The position numbers were made by a program, and so were the translations under genes. Positions 16,557 through 25,768 of a stretch of 38,191 nt of DNA are shown here, one piece after another. The stretch covers positions 1 through 38,191 of the forward strand of contig VHBC01000022.1 of assembly GCA_016872115.1 (NCBI GenBank), given 5' to 3'. Within the stretch, counting starts at the first letter, position 1. Each line of letters opens with the position of its first letter. This stretch comes from Sphingomonadales bacterium (lineage in GTDB: Bacteria; Bacteroidota; Bacteroidia; Flavobacteriales_D; Crocinitomicaceae). Below the pieces are notes generated by a model. That model was not told the origin of the DNA. It worked only from the letters and a program-made list of their open reading frames with translations, and made no database searches.

Positions 16557-16940
16557 TTAATGTTTTTCGTGGTGTTCCTTGCCGCCTTGTGCGTGTTGGG
16601 TTTTCATTTCGGCTTTTAGCTTTTCAAATTGTGCGGCGGTTAGTACATTTTTGAGCATTTCAATTTGCGCCTCTCGGTTTGATTTGATAATGCTTCGTTT
16701 CTCTTCTTCGGAGAAATTGCTGGTGCGAATACCCTCGTTCTTTTGAGCGATGCCAAGGTTGATGGTGTAAACTTGTTCTTTTTGGGCGTCGGATAATTGT
16801 AATTCGCTGGCCATTTTTTCGGTTTGGAACTTGGCGCGTTCTTCTGGCGTTTTGGGTTCAGCGGATTGTGTGGCAGGCTGTTGGGCAAATGCACTAGCGC
16901 TCAATAGCAAACCAAAAGCAACGGAAAAGATATTTTTCAT
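16557..16940 (-). CDS. Spy/CpxP-like periplasmic protein
   Basis: 127 residues. A signal peptide of 19 residues ends ASAFA|Q. The mature part is helical and charged with two LTxxQ-like elements (LQLSDAQKEQV and LTAAQFEKLKAE), the pattern of the small Spy/CpxP/LTXXQ periplasmic proteins that act as chaperones or metal-stress sensors. The tail is His-rich (HAQGGKEHHEKH), suggesting metal binding (inference). It stands alone, divergent from the next gene, with a bidirectional terminator at its 3' end. Confidence 0.75.
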   Translation of the reverse strand: MKNIFSVAFGLLLSASAFAQQPATQSAEPKTPEERAKFQTEKMASELQLSDAQKEQVYTINLGIAQKNEGIRTSNFSEEEKRSIIKSNREAQIEMLKNVLTAAQFEKLKAEMKTQHAQGGKEHHEKH

Positions 16941-17043
16941 GGTATTTTGAAATATAGATTACAGAATAAGTGTTCAACGAAAATACACAAAAAAATTACA
17001 AGTTCAGTTGTGTGCTACATAGCTTTACTTAACTTCGTAATAG

Positions 17044-17904
17044 ATGCGTATCGTTACCGAACATCCAGATCTAAGACGCCAGTACGAGCAAATAGTTGCT
17101 TGCGCTACGCATTTGAGTTTTTTCAGCCAACTCTGGGTGCAAGATGCCTTGCATCTGCATTGGGCCTACGTATTAAATGACGCAAATCAAATTCTGCTGC
17201 GCATACCATTTGCTCCAAAGCTCGGGATAAAAGCCTATTTACAACCGTTGTTTATTCGGGAATTAGAATTAGTGGCCAATTTAGATACCGCGCAATGCAA
17301 TAAAATTGTAAGTTTTTTACAAAAACAACTCTTTTTACATCTCAATATCTCTTTGAATAGAACCGATATTTTGGTGCAGCAAACCGGCAAATTTCAAAAA
17401 CTAAAACTCGCTAGCGATATCGAGAAGCTGAGAGCGGGCTATTCTGAGAATTTAAAACGTAATTTGAAGAAAGTACATGATCTGAAGATCGAGGAAATAT
17501 CGTATGCTACTTTTCAATCTTTTTTTATCAAACAAAAAGGGGAGGGTCTAGGGAATTTAAATTCAGCAGCATGGCTTCGTCTTGAAAAACTTGCCGCCGC
17601 TGCCGCGAAGAAAGAATCATTATATTGCTACGGGACCTATAAAGAAGAAGAATTAGTAGCAGTCGGCCTATTTTTTAAATGGAATGCGCAATTGTATTTT
17701 ATGAAAGGGACGCTCAACGATCAAGGTAAAAAAAGCGGTGCTTTGGTTTTTTTAATTGATTCGATTATTGAAAAATTTAGTCGAGATTTTTCTACACTCG
17801 ATTTTATTGGCTCCAACCAAGAAAGCATTGCGGCTTTTTACCGCAAATTTGGAGCAATAGATCAAGCCTACGGTATTGTTAAGGGTAAAATACCTTTGGT
17901 ATAG
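17044..17904 (+). CDS. FemAB/GNAT-fold acyltransferase-like protein
   Basis: 286 residues without a signal peptide. The layout matches the FemAB-like double-GNAT proteins widespread in Bacteroidota: a divergent N-terminal half, then YSENLKRNLKKV (about 134-145), and a C-terminal GNAT half with GTYKEEELVAVGLFFKWNAQ, a Gly/Ser-containing KKSGALVFLIDSIIE segment and LDFIGSNQESIAAFYRKFGA. These proteins transfer aminoacyl or acyl groups; the acceptor is unknown. It is transcribed alone, 103 bases from the divergent Spy-like gene and convergent with the GH92 gene 19 bases away. In the intergenic gap I see no consensus promoter. Confidence 0.7.
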   Translation: MRIVTEHPDLRRQYEQIVACATHLSFFSQLWVQDALHLHWAYVLNDANQILLRIPFAPKLGIKAYLQPLFIRELELVANLDTAQCNKIVSFLQKQLFLHLNISLNRTDILVQQTGKFQKLKLASDIEKLRAGYSENLKRNLKKVHDLKIEEISYATFQSFFIKQKGEGLGNLNSAAWLRLEKLAAAAAKKESLYCYGTYKEEELVAVGLFFKWNAQLYFMKGTLNDQGKKSGALVFLIDSIIEKFSRDFSTLDFIGSNQESIAAFYRKFGAIDQAYGIVKGKIPLV

Positions 17905-17923
17905 TTGGATTGAAGGTTTTTAC

Positions 17924-20900
17924 TTATTCGTACAAGAGTTCGTCTATAAATAACCAAGTCGGATTGCCCGCACCTAAGTGCCATGTCGGCAGTAAACCTG
18001 GATTTGAAATGGTGTATCTTAAGTATTTGTATTTTACAGTTTTATCATTATCCACATCTATTAATACTTTATCTTTAAATGGATTCTGATCATAAGATGT
18101 AGCTTTGGGTAAATCCTTTTGTGCAATCGTAAAATAGTCCGTTCCATCTATGCTTGCCTCGATGGTTATTTTACTTGGCGCAAAGATCCAAGCTTTTTGG
18201 TCGCGAATGTAAGAAATACCAACCTCCTTGAAGGTTCTGGCCGCTGCGAATTCAATAACCGCCACGACATCTTGGTTGTAATATCCTTGGTAATCTCCTG
18301 TCCTGAATTCGTTGCCACCCATTAAGCCATCAATGAGTGCATCTTTTCCGGACGCAGTGTATTGGTTGGAGTACGTACTTTTTAAGTGCAGTTGGACGCC
18401 GGGATCTTTGCGGATAAAGCTGGCTGCAACCGTAGCGCTTGCAAATGACTTTACATTCGGATACTTGTAATGTGCTTTGATGGCAATGGTCGTATTTTCC
18501 TTGATGTAAAATGGTGCTTGATAATCCTGCCAATTGCCATTATTCAATTCATAAGAGAGTATGACCTGACTTGGGTTGTTTGTAGCGGGAAGACGAACTA
18601 CATCAATTTCAATGAGAAGTGAATCGCTAAAGACCCTTTGTTCTGTTTTGATAAATGGAACCGGCGCAATAAATTCAGTTTTGGTTATACTGGCTTGTTT
18701 AAGTACAAGACTTTTTGGCAGTGGATTGGGCCCCATGACAAAAGCTAAGATACCACCTTGCATGAGTTGCTCATGGCTGATTTGCATTTGGGTAAGGACT
18801 TGTCCATTCCAGGTGACCTTTTGAACGTATTTATTTTCTTTGGATTGCGCATTGCAAATGATCTGAATGCTTTTGCCATTTTCTAAATTGATGATGGCAC
18901 TATTCACGAGTGGGCGCCCAATCTGATAAACTGGTTTGCCAGGTGCAATAGGGTATAAACCTAGAGTACTCAAAACATACCAGGCGCTCATTTGGCCGCA
19001 GTCTTCGTTGCCAGAAAGACCATCAGGGGCGTTGTGGTACATTTCATTTAAAATGCGGTCTACATAAAGTTGCGTTTTATAGGGCGCGTTGGTAAAATTG
19101 TATAGGTAAGCCATGTGGTGCGAAGGCTCGTTGCCATGAGCATATTGGCCAATGAGCCCTGTGATGTCGGCTTGTTCGCGGCCACTCAGTTTCATGTCGG
19201 TGGTAAACAAACGGTCAAGCCAAATCTCAAGGGAATCTGGGCCTCCGAGTAGGTTGGTAAGTAAATCAATTTGTTGTGGTGCATACAAGGAGTATTGCCA
19301 AGAGTTGGCTTCTGTGTAATTAAAATTGACTTCGGCTGGGTCAAAGGGCCCGTACCACTGGGCGCCGCGGCGTGCGCGCATGAATTTGGTATTGGGGTCG
19401 TAGAGGTTGACAAAATTGGTGCTGCGCTGCTCAAATTCAAGAGCGACTGCCTTGTTGCCGAGTGTGCTAGCCATGGTGGAAATGCAGAAATCGTCGTAGG
19501 CGTACTCAAGTGTGCGCGACACCGATTCGGGTTCGTCGGCAGAGCTAATGAGGCCATTTTTGGCGTAAGCCAACTTGCCAAATTCATTGGCTTTGGCGGT
19601 GCTCACCATTGCTTTAAGTGCTTTGTTGGCATCGAAATTTCTGATGCCTTTCATGTAGGCATCGGCAATAACACTTACGCTGTGGTAACCAATCATGCAT
19701 TCGGTTTCGCAGCCAGCGAGTTCCCAAACCGGAAGGTCGCCGCCTTCTTCGTACTGACGTAAAAATGTTCGTATGTAGGCGCCTGTACGTTTTTGGTCGA
19801 TGATGGTGAAAAGCGGATGATTGGCCCGGTAAGTATCCCAGAGTGAGAAAACGGTGTATTGTTGGTCCTGGAGGTTTTGGAGTTGGTGTATTTGGTTGTC
19901 GCGGCCTCGGTAGCGTCCATCGACGTCACTCATAAGATTTGGTGCAATCATGGAATGATACAGAGCGGTGTAGAAAACACTACTTGTTTGTTGGTCTGCA
20001 TTCACTTTAATTTTTTGAAATTCTTGCTCCCATTGCTTTTGATTTTCCTGATAGACGCGTGCGATAGAAAAATGAGAGATTTCGGAGTCGAGGTTGAATT
20101 TAGCACCTTCAGTATCTACATGAGACATACCCACTTTGATGAGCAACTCTTTAGTTTCTATCGGGAATTCCAAGAGTAGTTTGAGTTCGCCGTTTTGATC
20201 AATCAACTTGTAATTGCTGTAAGGGATCGAAGTGGTTAAATGAAAATAAAAATGTTGTTGATTGGCCCAGGCTTCAGAAATTCGAAATCCATTGATGTTT
20301 TGCTTATCGATGATTTGGATATTTCCTTTTAGCAGTTTATCGCGGTAATTGAGATCGAGCAATAAGTATTTTTTCTCGGCTGCATTTAAGAAGGTATACT
20401 CATGAATGCCTGCTCTTTGAGTACAAGACAAATTGACACGGATGTTTTCGTCTTTTAATAAAACCTCATAAAAACCGAGTCGAGCGACTTCATCATTATG
20501 ACTAAAGGTAGCGCCATAACCATTGGGCACTTCAAATTTCCCTTTCCATTTGGCCTCGCCACTTTGTGGCACAAGTAGTAAATCGCCGTAATCCGGAACG
20601 CCAGTTCCACTTAAATGTGTATGACTGAATCCGTAGATAATAGAATCCGTAAAATGGTAGCCACCACAGCCATCCCAGCCTTCGTAGCGGGTATCTGGGC
20701 TCAGTTGTATCATGCCGAAAGGCGCACATACGCCCGGAAAGGTATGGCCGTGGCCGCCAGTTCCGATTAATGGATTGACGAGCATAGTCGGAATCAAGAG
20801 TTCCTTTTGAACTGGCTTTGTTCCGGCGGCGCCAAATCGTTGTTGGGCTTTATCGCTGGCTTTCTGAAGGTCTGGAACCTGCGCCAAGCTGTAAAAAGAG

Positions 20901-20938
20901 AGCAGAAGGCTGCAAATCCCAAAATTGAATTTTGTCAT
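17924..20938 (-). CDS. Secreted GH92 alpha-mannosidase
   Basis: 1004 residues with a signal peptide ending SLA|Q (19 residues). GH92 hallmarks: NPLIGTGGHGHTFPG (55-69), GFSHTHLSGTG (103-113), GCETECMIGYH, HGNEPSHHMAYLYNF near 605 (candidate general acid Glu) and GNEDCGQMSAWY near 645 (catalytic base region). After the GH92 core come a chitobiase-type C-terminal beta domain (about 770-850) and a discoidin/F5-8-like module (about 865-1004). GH92 enzymes are calcium-dependent exo-alpha-mannosidases acting on mannans or N-glycans. There is no T9SS tail or lipobox, so it is probably periplasmic. Its start overlaps the stop of the GT2 gene as ATGA, an unusual pairing. Confidence 0.94.
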   Translation of the reverse strand: MTKFNFGICSLLLSFYSLAQVPDLQKASDKAQQRFGAAGTKPVQKELLIPTMLVNPLIGTGGHGHTFPGVCAPFGMIQLSPDTRYEGWDGCGGYHFTDSIIYGFSHTHLSGTGVPDYGDLLLVPQSGEAKWKGKFEVPNGYGATFSHNDEVARLGFYEVLLKDENIRVNLSCTQRAGIHEYTFLNAAEKKYLLLDLNYRDKLLKGNIQIIDKQNINGFRISEAWANQQHFYFHLTTSIPYSNYKLIDQNGELKLLLEFPIETKELLIKVGMSHVDTEGAKFNLDSEISHFSIARVYQENQKQWEQEFQKIKVNADQQTSSVFYTALYHSMIAPNLMSDVDGRYRGRDNQIHQLQNLQDQQYTVFSLWDTYRANHPLFTIIDQKRTGAYIRTFLRQYEEGGDLPVWELAGCETECMIGYHSVSVIADAYMKGIRNFDANKALKAMVSTAKANEFGKLAYAKNGLISSADEPESVSRTLEYAYDDFCISTMASTLGNKAVALEFEQRSTNFVNLYDPNTKFMRARRGAQWYGPFDPAEVNFNYTEANSWQYSLYAPQQIDLLTNLLGGPDSLEIWLDRLFTTDMKLSGREQADITGLIGQYAHGNEPSHHMAYLYNFTNAPYKTQLYVDRILNEMYHNAPDGLSGNEDCGQMSAWYVLSTLGLYPIAPGKPVYQIGRPLVNSAIINLENGKSIQIICNAQSKENKYVQKVTWNGQVLTQMQISHEQLMQGGILAFVMGPNPLPKSLVLKQASITKTEFIAPVPFIKTEQRVFSDSLLIEIDVVRLPATNNPSQVILSYELNNGNWQDYQAPFYIKENTTIAIKAHYKYPNVKSFASATVAASFIRKDPGVQLHLKSTYSNQYTASGKDALIDGLMGGNEFRTGDYQGYYNQDVVAVIEFAAARTFKEVGISYIRDQKAWIFAPSKITIEASIDGTDYFTIAQKDLPKATSYDQNPFKDKVLIDVDNDKTVKYKYLRYTISNPGLLPTWHLGAGNPTWLFIDELLYE

Positions 20939-21948
20939 GAATGAAATTTTCGTTTGTTGAGAGCGCTGAAATTGCGGACGCCTTTTCCAAAGTAATCCCA
21001 GATGATGAGCCCATGGTATTTAAAAGGACGGGCAGGCGCTTTTTGGCGTTTGTTGTAGAATGTTATAAAATGACGGTAGAGGGCCATATGGGCTAGGAAA
21101 ATTTTCCAAGTCAATTGCGGTTTCCCCTTAACTAAAAATTGAATTGCGGCAATGCCGTCGAGGGCCATTCGAATAAATAAGACGGGTACTAAAAAGCGCT
21201 GCTGGTTCTTGACAATCATCCAGAGATTATTTCTGAAATTTAGGTAGGCTTTTTTGGGGTTGTCATAACTGAGCGTTCCGCCACCTAGATGAAAGACTTT
21301 AGACTGTGGGATGCAAAAGAGCTTTTTTCCAACGCTGGCCAATCTGAGGCCTAAATCGATTTCTTCCATGTGGGCAAAGAAGGCAGGATCGAAACCACTT
21401 GCTTCGTGAAAATCTTTCGATCGAATAAGCAGCGCGGCGCCAGAGACCCAAGTGACTTCTTGTGCGCCATCGTATTGTTGGAGGTCTTGTTCTACAGATT
21501 CAAAAATGCGCCCTCGGCAAAACGGAAAATAAAAAGTGTCTAAATAACCACCGGCAGCACCTGCGTGTTCAAAATAGTCAGGTTGCCGATCCGAAAGAAT
21601 TTTAGGGCCAACAGCAGCTGTACCCGGGTTCTTTTCGAGGAAGTCGAGAAGAGGGAGGTCCCAATTGGCCCTCAGGCGGACATCGCTGTTAAGGATAAAA
21701 TAATGTTCATATTTTCCTTCTATGGTAGCTAAGGCTTGATTATAACCTTCAGCAAATCCAAAATTTTGCGCGAGTTGAATAATTTTAATCAAAGGAAATG
21801 CTTGTGCTACAAAAGAGACAGAAGTATCGGTGCTGGCGTTGTCGGCAATGAAGATGTCCCAGTTGGGGCTGTTTTCTACAACACTTGGTAAATAGGTTTG
21901 CAGGTGTGCTAACCCGTTGTAATTGAGAATAACAATTGCGTTTGGCAT
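20935..21948 (-). CDS. GT2-family glycosyltransferase
   Basis: 337 residues from the ATG at 21948; the frame is open 15 codons further upstream but overlaps the GWxTD gene, and the family start MPNAIVILNYNG fits. The GT-A fold shows ADNASTDTS (35-43), NFGFAEGYNQAL, the NSD metal-binding motif at 87-89, and HMEEIDLGLR near 193-202. Such rhamnosyl/glycosyltransferases add sugars to envelope glycans at the inner face of the membrane. The C-terminal 80 residues include a hydrophobic segment (LVPVLFIRMALDGIAAIQFL). It is seven bases from the GWxTD gene and overlaps the GH92 start. Donor and acceptor are unknown. Confidence 0.92.
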   Translation of the reverse strand: MPNAIVILNYNGLAHLQTYLPSVVENSPNWDIFIADNASTDTSVSFVAQAFPLIKIIQLAQNFGFAEGYNQALATIEGKYEHYFILNSDVRLRANWDLPLLDFLEKNPGTAAVGPKILSDRQPDYFEHAGAAGGYLDTFYFPFCRGRIFESVEQDLQQYDGAQEVTWVSGAALLIRSKDFHEASGFDPAFFAHMEEIDLGLRLASVGKKLFCIPQSKVFHLGGGTLSYDNPKKAYLNFRNNLWMIVKNQQRFLVPVLFIRMALDGIAAIQFLVKGKPQLTWKIFLAHMALYRHFITFYNKRQKAPARPFKYHGLIIWDYFGKGVRNFSALNKRKFHS

Positions 21949-21955
21949 GTGCAGC

Positions 21956-23395
21956 TTAGTATTGGCGAAAGAAATCGTTGGAATTGCCACCAAAATGTTT
22001 GATATTCATCATGTTGGGATCGTCGACGGTGCCGTTTACGGTATTGCGTCGCACCAATATTTGCTGCCAAGCTGGGTTGCGCAATTCGCCTACCATGTCT
22101 GAGTGCAATAAACGGTGGTTGTTGGTAATCAGGTCTGGGTTATAGAATACAAAACGACGGTTGCTGTAAATACCAATTTTGTCGTAGGTCCAGATTTCAT
22201 ATGGGTATTCGCTAGGTGATGATTCTTTGACCACAATTGAGTTCGGTTGGCCATACTTAAGGTAAACGCGGCCGCGGTCTGTCTCAAAGCCCTCCATGTA
22301 GTTGTTAGCGTAGAATTTTTCAACAGATCGAACTTGACTTTGGTAACTAAGCCATTGCTCATAAGCTTTGGCTCCAGCGGTTTGAAACCAAAAAGCTTGC
22401 AGATGCTTGCGCATTTGTTCGTTATCATTGGCTTTTAGGACGTCAATAAGTGTACGGATTTCCCCCTGTTTTGCAATAGGTATCAAGCTTTCAAGGTAAA
22501 ACGCCACGCTGTCTTCATGAATAGACCCTTGAAAAGCAGGGTCGAGAAGCATGGACGCTATATCAAAAGCCACCTCGTTGTCGTTGAACCGTTCAAAATC
22601 GAAGATCTGGGAACTAACATGGCCAGTACTGAGGTCTTTGGCATTTAATTGAATTTGGTAAGTTCCGGTTTGTAGGTCCTCGATATTGATTTCGTGCATG
22701 AGCGCAAGTACAGGCTGCCCGTCATGAGGATATGTTTTATTAAGGGCGAGTGCAGGATAAATTTGTCCGTTTTCGGCGTTAATGACTTGACGGTCGATTT
22801 GGATGCTGCCTTTTGCGCCGTATATCTCCGTGTAGTAAGGAATGTTATTCATTTCCTTATTGAAATAATTGTTGAGCAGCGGGATGATGTAGTAATTGGA
22901 TTTGGTAAAACGGCTTGACTCGGTTGTTTCAAAAGCTAGATCTACGAGTTCGATTGATGAAAATGCAAGCGATGTGCCGATGTCGTTGACTTGAATCGGG
23001 AGTGTGCCGTTGATGCTGCTTTTGGGTCTGTATGCGTCTTCGAGTTGGACAGAGAGTGTATAAGGACCCGATTTGAGCGGAACGCGAATAATTTCGATAA
23101 AATTATTTTGCGAGGAATCGGTAGAGATGGGAGAGTCGAGGGCGTAGAGGTCTTTGTATGTCGTTTGGCCTACGGAGTCAATGATGGCGATATCGACCAC
23201 TACTGTAGCTTTGGTGCCACCACTACACGGTTGAAATTGAACGGTGTAGCCCGCAAATTCGATGTAGATTTCAAGGTAGGGACCAATTTCGGGGGCGTAA
23301 AACTGCTTGGTATCCAGGTAGGCCTTGAGTTTATTTTGGGCAGAAATCGTGTGTGAAAACAGCACTACAAAGAAAAGAAAGGACCATTTTTTCAT
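21956..23395 (-). CDS. GWxTD-domain secreted protein
   Basis: 479 residues with a signal peptide (MKKWSFLF, cleavage near TISA|Q). The first 300 residues are beta-rich. The C-terminal part carries the GWxTD-type region: MEGFETDRGRVYLKYGQPN, then YPYEIWTYDKIG and RRFVFYNP. The Trp of GWxTD is replaced by Phe (GFETD). The family is found mainly in Bacteroidota and related phyla and its function is not established. It lies 26 bases after the helicase stop and seven bases before the GT2 gene, and is probably the first gene of the GWxTD-GT2-GH92 run. Confidence 0.85.
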   Translation of the reverse strand: MKKWSFLFFVVLFSHTISAQNKLKAYLDTKQFYAPEIGPYLEIYIEFAGYTVQFQPCSGGTKATVVVDIAIIDSVGQTTYKDLYALDSPISTDSSQNNFIEIIRVPLKSGPYTLSVQLEDAYRPKSSINGTLPIQVNDIGTSLAFSSIELVDLAFETTESSRFTKSNYYIIPLLNNYFNKEMNNIPYYTEIYGAKGSIQIDRQVINAENGQIYPALALNKTYPHDGQPVLALMHEINIEDLQTGTYQIQLNAKDLSTGHVSSQIFDFERFNDNEVAFDIASMLLDPAFQGSIHEDSVAFYLESLIPIAKQGEIRTLIDVLKANDNEQMRKHLQAFWFQTAGAKAYEQWLSYQSQVRSVEKFYANNYMEGFETDRGRVYLKYGQPNSIVVKESSPSEYPYEIWTYDKIGIYSNRRFVFYNPDLITNNHRLLHSDMVGELRNPAWQQILVRRNTVNGTVDDPNMMNIKHFGGNSNDFFRQY

Positions 23396-23421
23396 AGGCT
23401 TAAATTTACAAAAAAAAGGAG

Positions 23422-24930
23422 TTAATCTTCGATGCTGAGTCTGATTTTCTGACTGAGTTGACGGTTGTAGGTTTCAAGTAAATACTTGAAATAGTTGTCG
23501 GTGCATTTAGAAATGCACTTGGTGTAGTGTTTGACTCGGTGTTCGATGTGGTCTTGCAAAAGTTGTTGCAAAGACAGCGCATGGTCAAGGTTGGTGGCCG
23601 ATGAAGCAATGGCATTGAAATGGTTGTTGATCGACATATCAATAGCCTCCTTACCCTTACTGCCTTTGTCTATACAGTCTAGGTAGCATTCTTTAATGGA
23701 GAATTCTTCTAAAATATGGGTTTTGATGAGTTGCTCAAAACCTTTCGGGTACTCGTATTCTACCTCGAATTCCATGTCTTCGAGTTCAGAAATACGCGAT
23801 TCTAAGAAGCGATCCGGAAAACGAAAAGCATCTTGCCAATTGATGTAGTCTTGCCAGTATCCAAAGCGGCGAACGTTATTGCCCAGATCGATGATTTTGA
23901 ATTGCGATTTGTTGGGAATGCGTCGTGAACCGCGGCCGATCATTTGGTGATATAGCGTCAAAGAACGCGTCGCACGGTTGATAATGATCGTTTGGACCGA
24001 TGGTTCATCGAAGCCGGTGGTCAGGATGCCTACCGAGGTGAGAATGGCTTCAGGGGTTTCTTTGAACCACTTAATGACATCTTTGCGGTCTTTGTCCGAA
24101 AAAGTAGAGTCGAGATGCCTAATGTTGTATTTGAGCTTCTTGAATGATTCTTCGACGCGTCTGGAGGTCTCGATACCGGCGTTAAAAATAAGTGTTTTTT
24201 CTCCGATGGCGACCTCTTCATACGCGAAAATGAGTTTCTCTTGCATGAAATAATTGGAATACAAAAGATCAGAAGAACTCACGGTGAAGTCTCCGTTTGA
24301 GCCAATTTTGAGGCCGTGCAAATTGACGTCGTATGAGTAGGTTTCTGCGTCTGATAAATAGCCGTCGGTAATTAGATTGGAGATGGATTCGCCAACCAAC
24401 AATTTGTTGTAGTGATCTTTGAGCGGTAAGTTTCGGTTACTGCTGAGTGGGGTAGCGGTAACACCCAAGATGTTGGCGTCTTCGTAGAATTGAAAGATTT
24501 TACGAAAACTGTTGTAGTGTGCTTCATCGACGATCACTAAGCCAATATTTTCGATGAACTGGTCATTTTCATTGAGGCGGTTATTGAGCGTCTCGACCAT
24601 GGCAATAAAACAAGTGTACTCGGCTTGATCTTCGAGCGTTTTGACCTCGGAATTGATCACCTTATTTGGTACCTGTATGGCCGATAGCTGCTTTGAGGTT
24701 TGGATAGAAAGCTCAATGCGGTGGGTAAGAATCAGTACTTTTTTACCAGATTCTTCAATGTAGCGTTTGGCTATGGCCGAAAAAATAACAGTCTTGCCTC
24801 CGCCCGTTGGCAACTGATAGAGCAAATTGTAATTACTGCCGTTTTTGCGGAGTTCGTCGAGGACCTGATTAACGGTCTTTTCTTGAAAAGGGTAGAGTTT
24901 TTTGGCTTCGTATAAATCGAGATCTAGCAT
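23422..24930 (-). CDS. Superfamily 2 DEAD/DEAH-box helicase
   Basis: 502 residues from the ATG at 24930. A TTG-type start is possible ten codons upstream at 24960, but a consensus -7 promoter element overlaps that point. Motif I is LPTGGGKT (40-47), motif II DEAH (135-138), motif III TATP (158-161), and motif VI QMIGRGSRR near 330. The C-terminal 150 residues are helical, with no recognised domain. It resembles UvrB/type III restriction-like SF2 helicases that are common, uncharacterised and chromosomal in Bacteroidota. No nuclease or methylase partner is adjacent. Confidence 0.88.
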   Translation of the reverse strand: MLDLDLYEAKKLYPFQEKTVNQVLDELRKNGSNYNLLYQLPTGGGKTVIFSAIAKRYIEESGKKVLILTHRIELSIQTSKQLSAIQVPNKVINSEVKTLEDQAEYTCFIAMVETLNNRLNENDQFIENIGLVIVDEAHYNSFRKIFQFYEDANILGVTATPLSSNRNLPLKDHYNKLLVGESISNLITDGYLSDAETYSYDVNLHGLKIGSNGDFTVSSSDLLYSNYFMQEKLIFAYEEVAIGEKTLIFNAGIETSRRVEESFKKLKYNIRHLDSTFSDKDRKDVIKWFKETPEAILTSVGILTTGFDEPSVQTIIINRATRSLTLYHQMIGRGSRRIPNKSQFKIIDLGNNVRRFGYWQDYINWQDAFRFPDRFLESRISELEDMEFEVEYEYPKGFEQLIKTHILEEFSIKECYLDCIDKGSKGKEAIDMSINNHFNAIASSATNLDHALSLQQLLQDHIEHRVKHYTKCISKCTDNYFKYLLETYNRQLSQKIRLSIED

Positions 24931-24949
24931 CGTAAAAAAGGGAAGTTTG

Positions 24950-24957
24950 CAAAAATA
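24950..24957 (-). promoter_or_regulatory. Predicted -7 element of the helicase gene
   Basis: On the minus strand TATTTTTG fits TAnnTTTG and ends 19 bases before the ATG at 24930, supporting that start. No TTG is visible at -33 spacing. Confidence 0.5.
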
Positions 24958-24990
24958 CATCCTTTTTCCTGATCTTGCTAATGAAAAGTG

Positions 24991-25719
24991 TTATTTACTG
25001 ATATGTTTCAGTAAAATTCCCGCTGCCACGGCTACATTCAAAGATTCTGCTTTGCCTTTTCTCGGGATACCGATACGGTTTTGGAGTTGTTTCGCTACAG
25101 CGGGGCTAATGCCGTGGCCTTCGTGACCCAGCACCAAAAATTGAATGCTTTCTGGCGCAACTTGCGCCAGGTCAGTGCCATCCATAAACGCGCCATAAGT
25201 AAGGTCGGGGTGCTGGGCAATCAGCGGGCCCAAATCTTGGTAATGAATATTGACGCGAAAAGCAGAAACCATAGAAGCATGGATCACTTTTGGGTTGAGG
25301 TAGTCCGCGGTACCCGAGGCACAAAAAATATGTTCAATACCAAACCAATCTGCGCTGCGGATAATGGTGCCAAGGTTGCCAGGGTCCTGAATCTGATCGA
25401 GCAAAAGTGCTTTTTGTCCGTTTTGCCAAGAAAGCGCTTTGGGGTAACGCACCACCGCATTGACTTTTTTTGGTGTTTTGAGTTGGGTCAGTTTTTCTAA
25501 GTCTTGATTGCTTGCAGTGAGCAGTGGAAACCCGAGGTATTCAAATGCAGGCGCATGTTGTTCTTGTACAATCAACGAAACGATATATTGCGGGAATTCT
25601 TGAAGGAGATCCGCTATGAGTGTTTCGCCTTCTAAATAAAGCAACTGTTCGGCATCGCGGTGCTTTTTGAGCTGCAATTTTTTCAGGTCTTTGATCTTTT
25701 GCTGACTGAGCTTTTCCAA
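24991..25719 (-). CDS. TrmH/SpoU-family RNA 2'-O-methyltransferase
   Basis: 242 residues. The SPOUT motifs are all present: NLGTIIRSADWFG (115-127), VLGHEGHGIS (196-205) and IPRKGKAESLNVAVA (218-232). The N-terminal part is the substrate-binding region of this family. It methylates ribose 2'-OH in rRNA or tRNA using S-adenosylmethionine; the target is unknown. The apparent start is TTG (25719): no in-frame ATG exists upstream before a stop codon, nor near the N-terminus. It is divergent from tamL across 28 bases, and its best promoter candidate lies inside the tamL coding start. Confidence 0.92.
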   Translation of the reverse strand: MEKLSQQKIKDLKKLQLKKHRDAEQLLYLEGETLIADLLQEFPQYIVSLIVQEQHAPAFEYLGFPLLTASNQDLEKLTQLKTPKKVNAVVRYPKALSWQNGQKALLLDQIQDPGNLGTIIRSADWFGIEHIFCASGTADYLNPKVIHASMVSAFRVNIHYQDLGPLIAQHPDLTYGAFMDGTDLAQVAPESIQFLVLGHEGHGISPAVAKQLQNRIGIPRKGKAESLNVAVAAGILLKHISK

Positions 25720-25732
25720 GTTGAATATTCTT

Positions 25733-25768
25733 TACTTTTGTACTACAATGCGTCGAAGTTCAAAAGTA
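25733..25768. promoter_or_regulatory. Two identical -7 elements facing each other (methyltransferase / tamL)
   Basis: TACTTTTG on the plus strand (25733-25740) and the same octamer on the minus strand (25761-25768) form a perfect inverted repeat with a 20-base spacer. The plus element ends seven bases before the tamL ATG at 25748. The minus one lies within tamL codons 5-7 and has a TTG 16 bp upstream (25785-25787). The two transcripts would overlap at their 5' ends. Confidence 0.5.

Noticed and set aside
17887-17902. Small hairpin ATACC-TTT-GGTAT as a terminator for the GH92 gene
   Set aside because: The stem is only five base pairs with a four-T tract on the minus strand, too weak to call.
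23422-24930. SF2 helicase as part of a defence or restriction system
   Set aside because: There is no nuclease, methylase or other defence partner nearby; the neighbours are envelope and RNA-modification genes, so it is treated as a stand-alone helicase.
25721-25747. TTG start for TamL nine codons upstream
   Set aside because: The predicted promoter element lies downstream of it, and the lipoprotein signal begins properly at ATG 25748.
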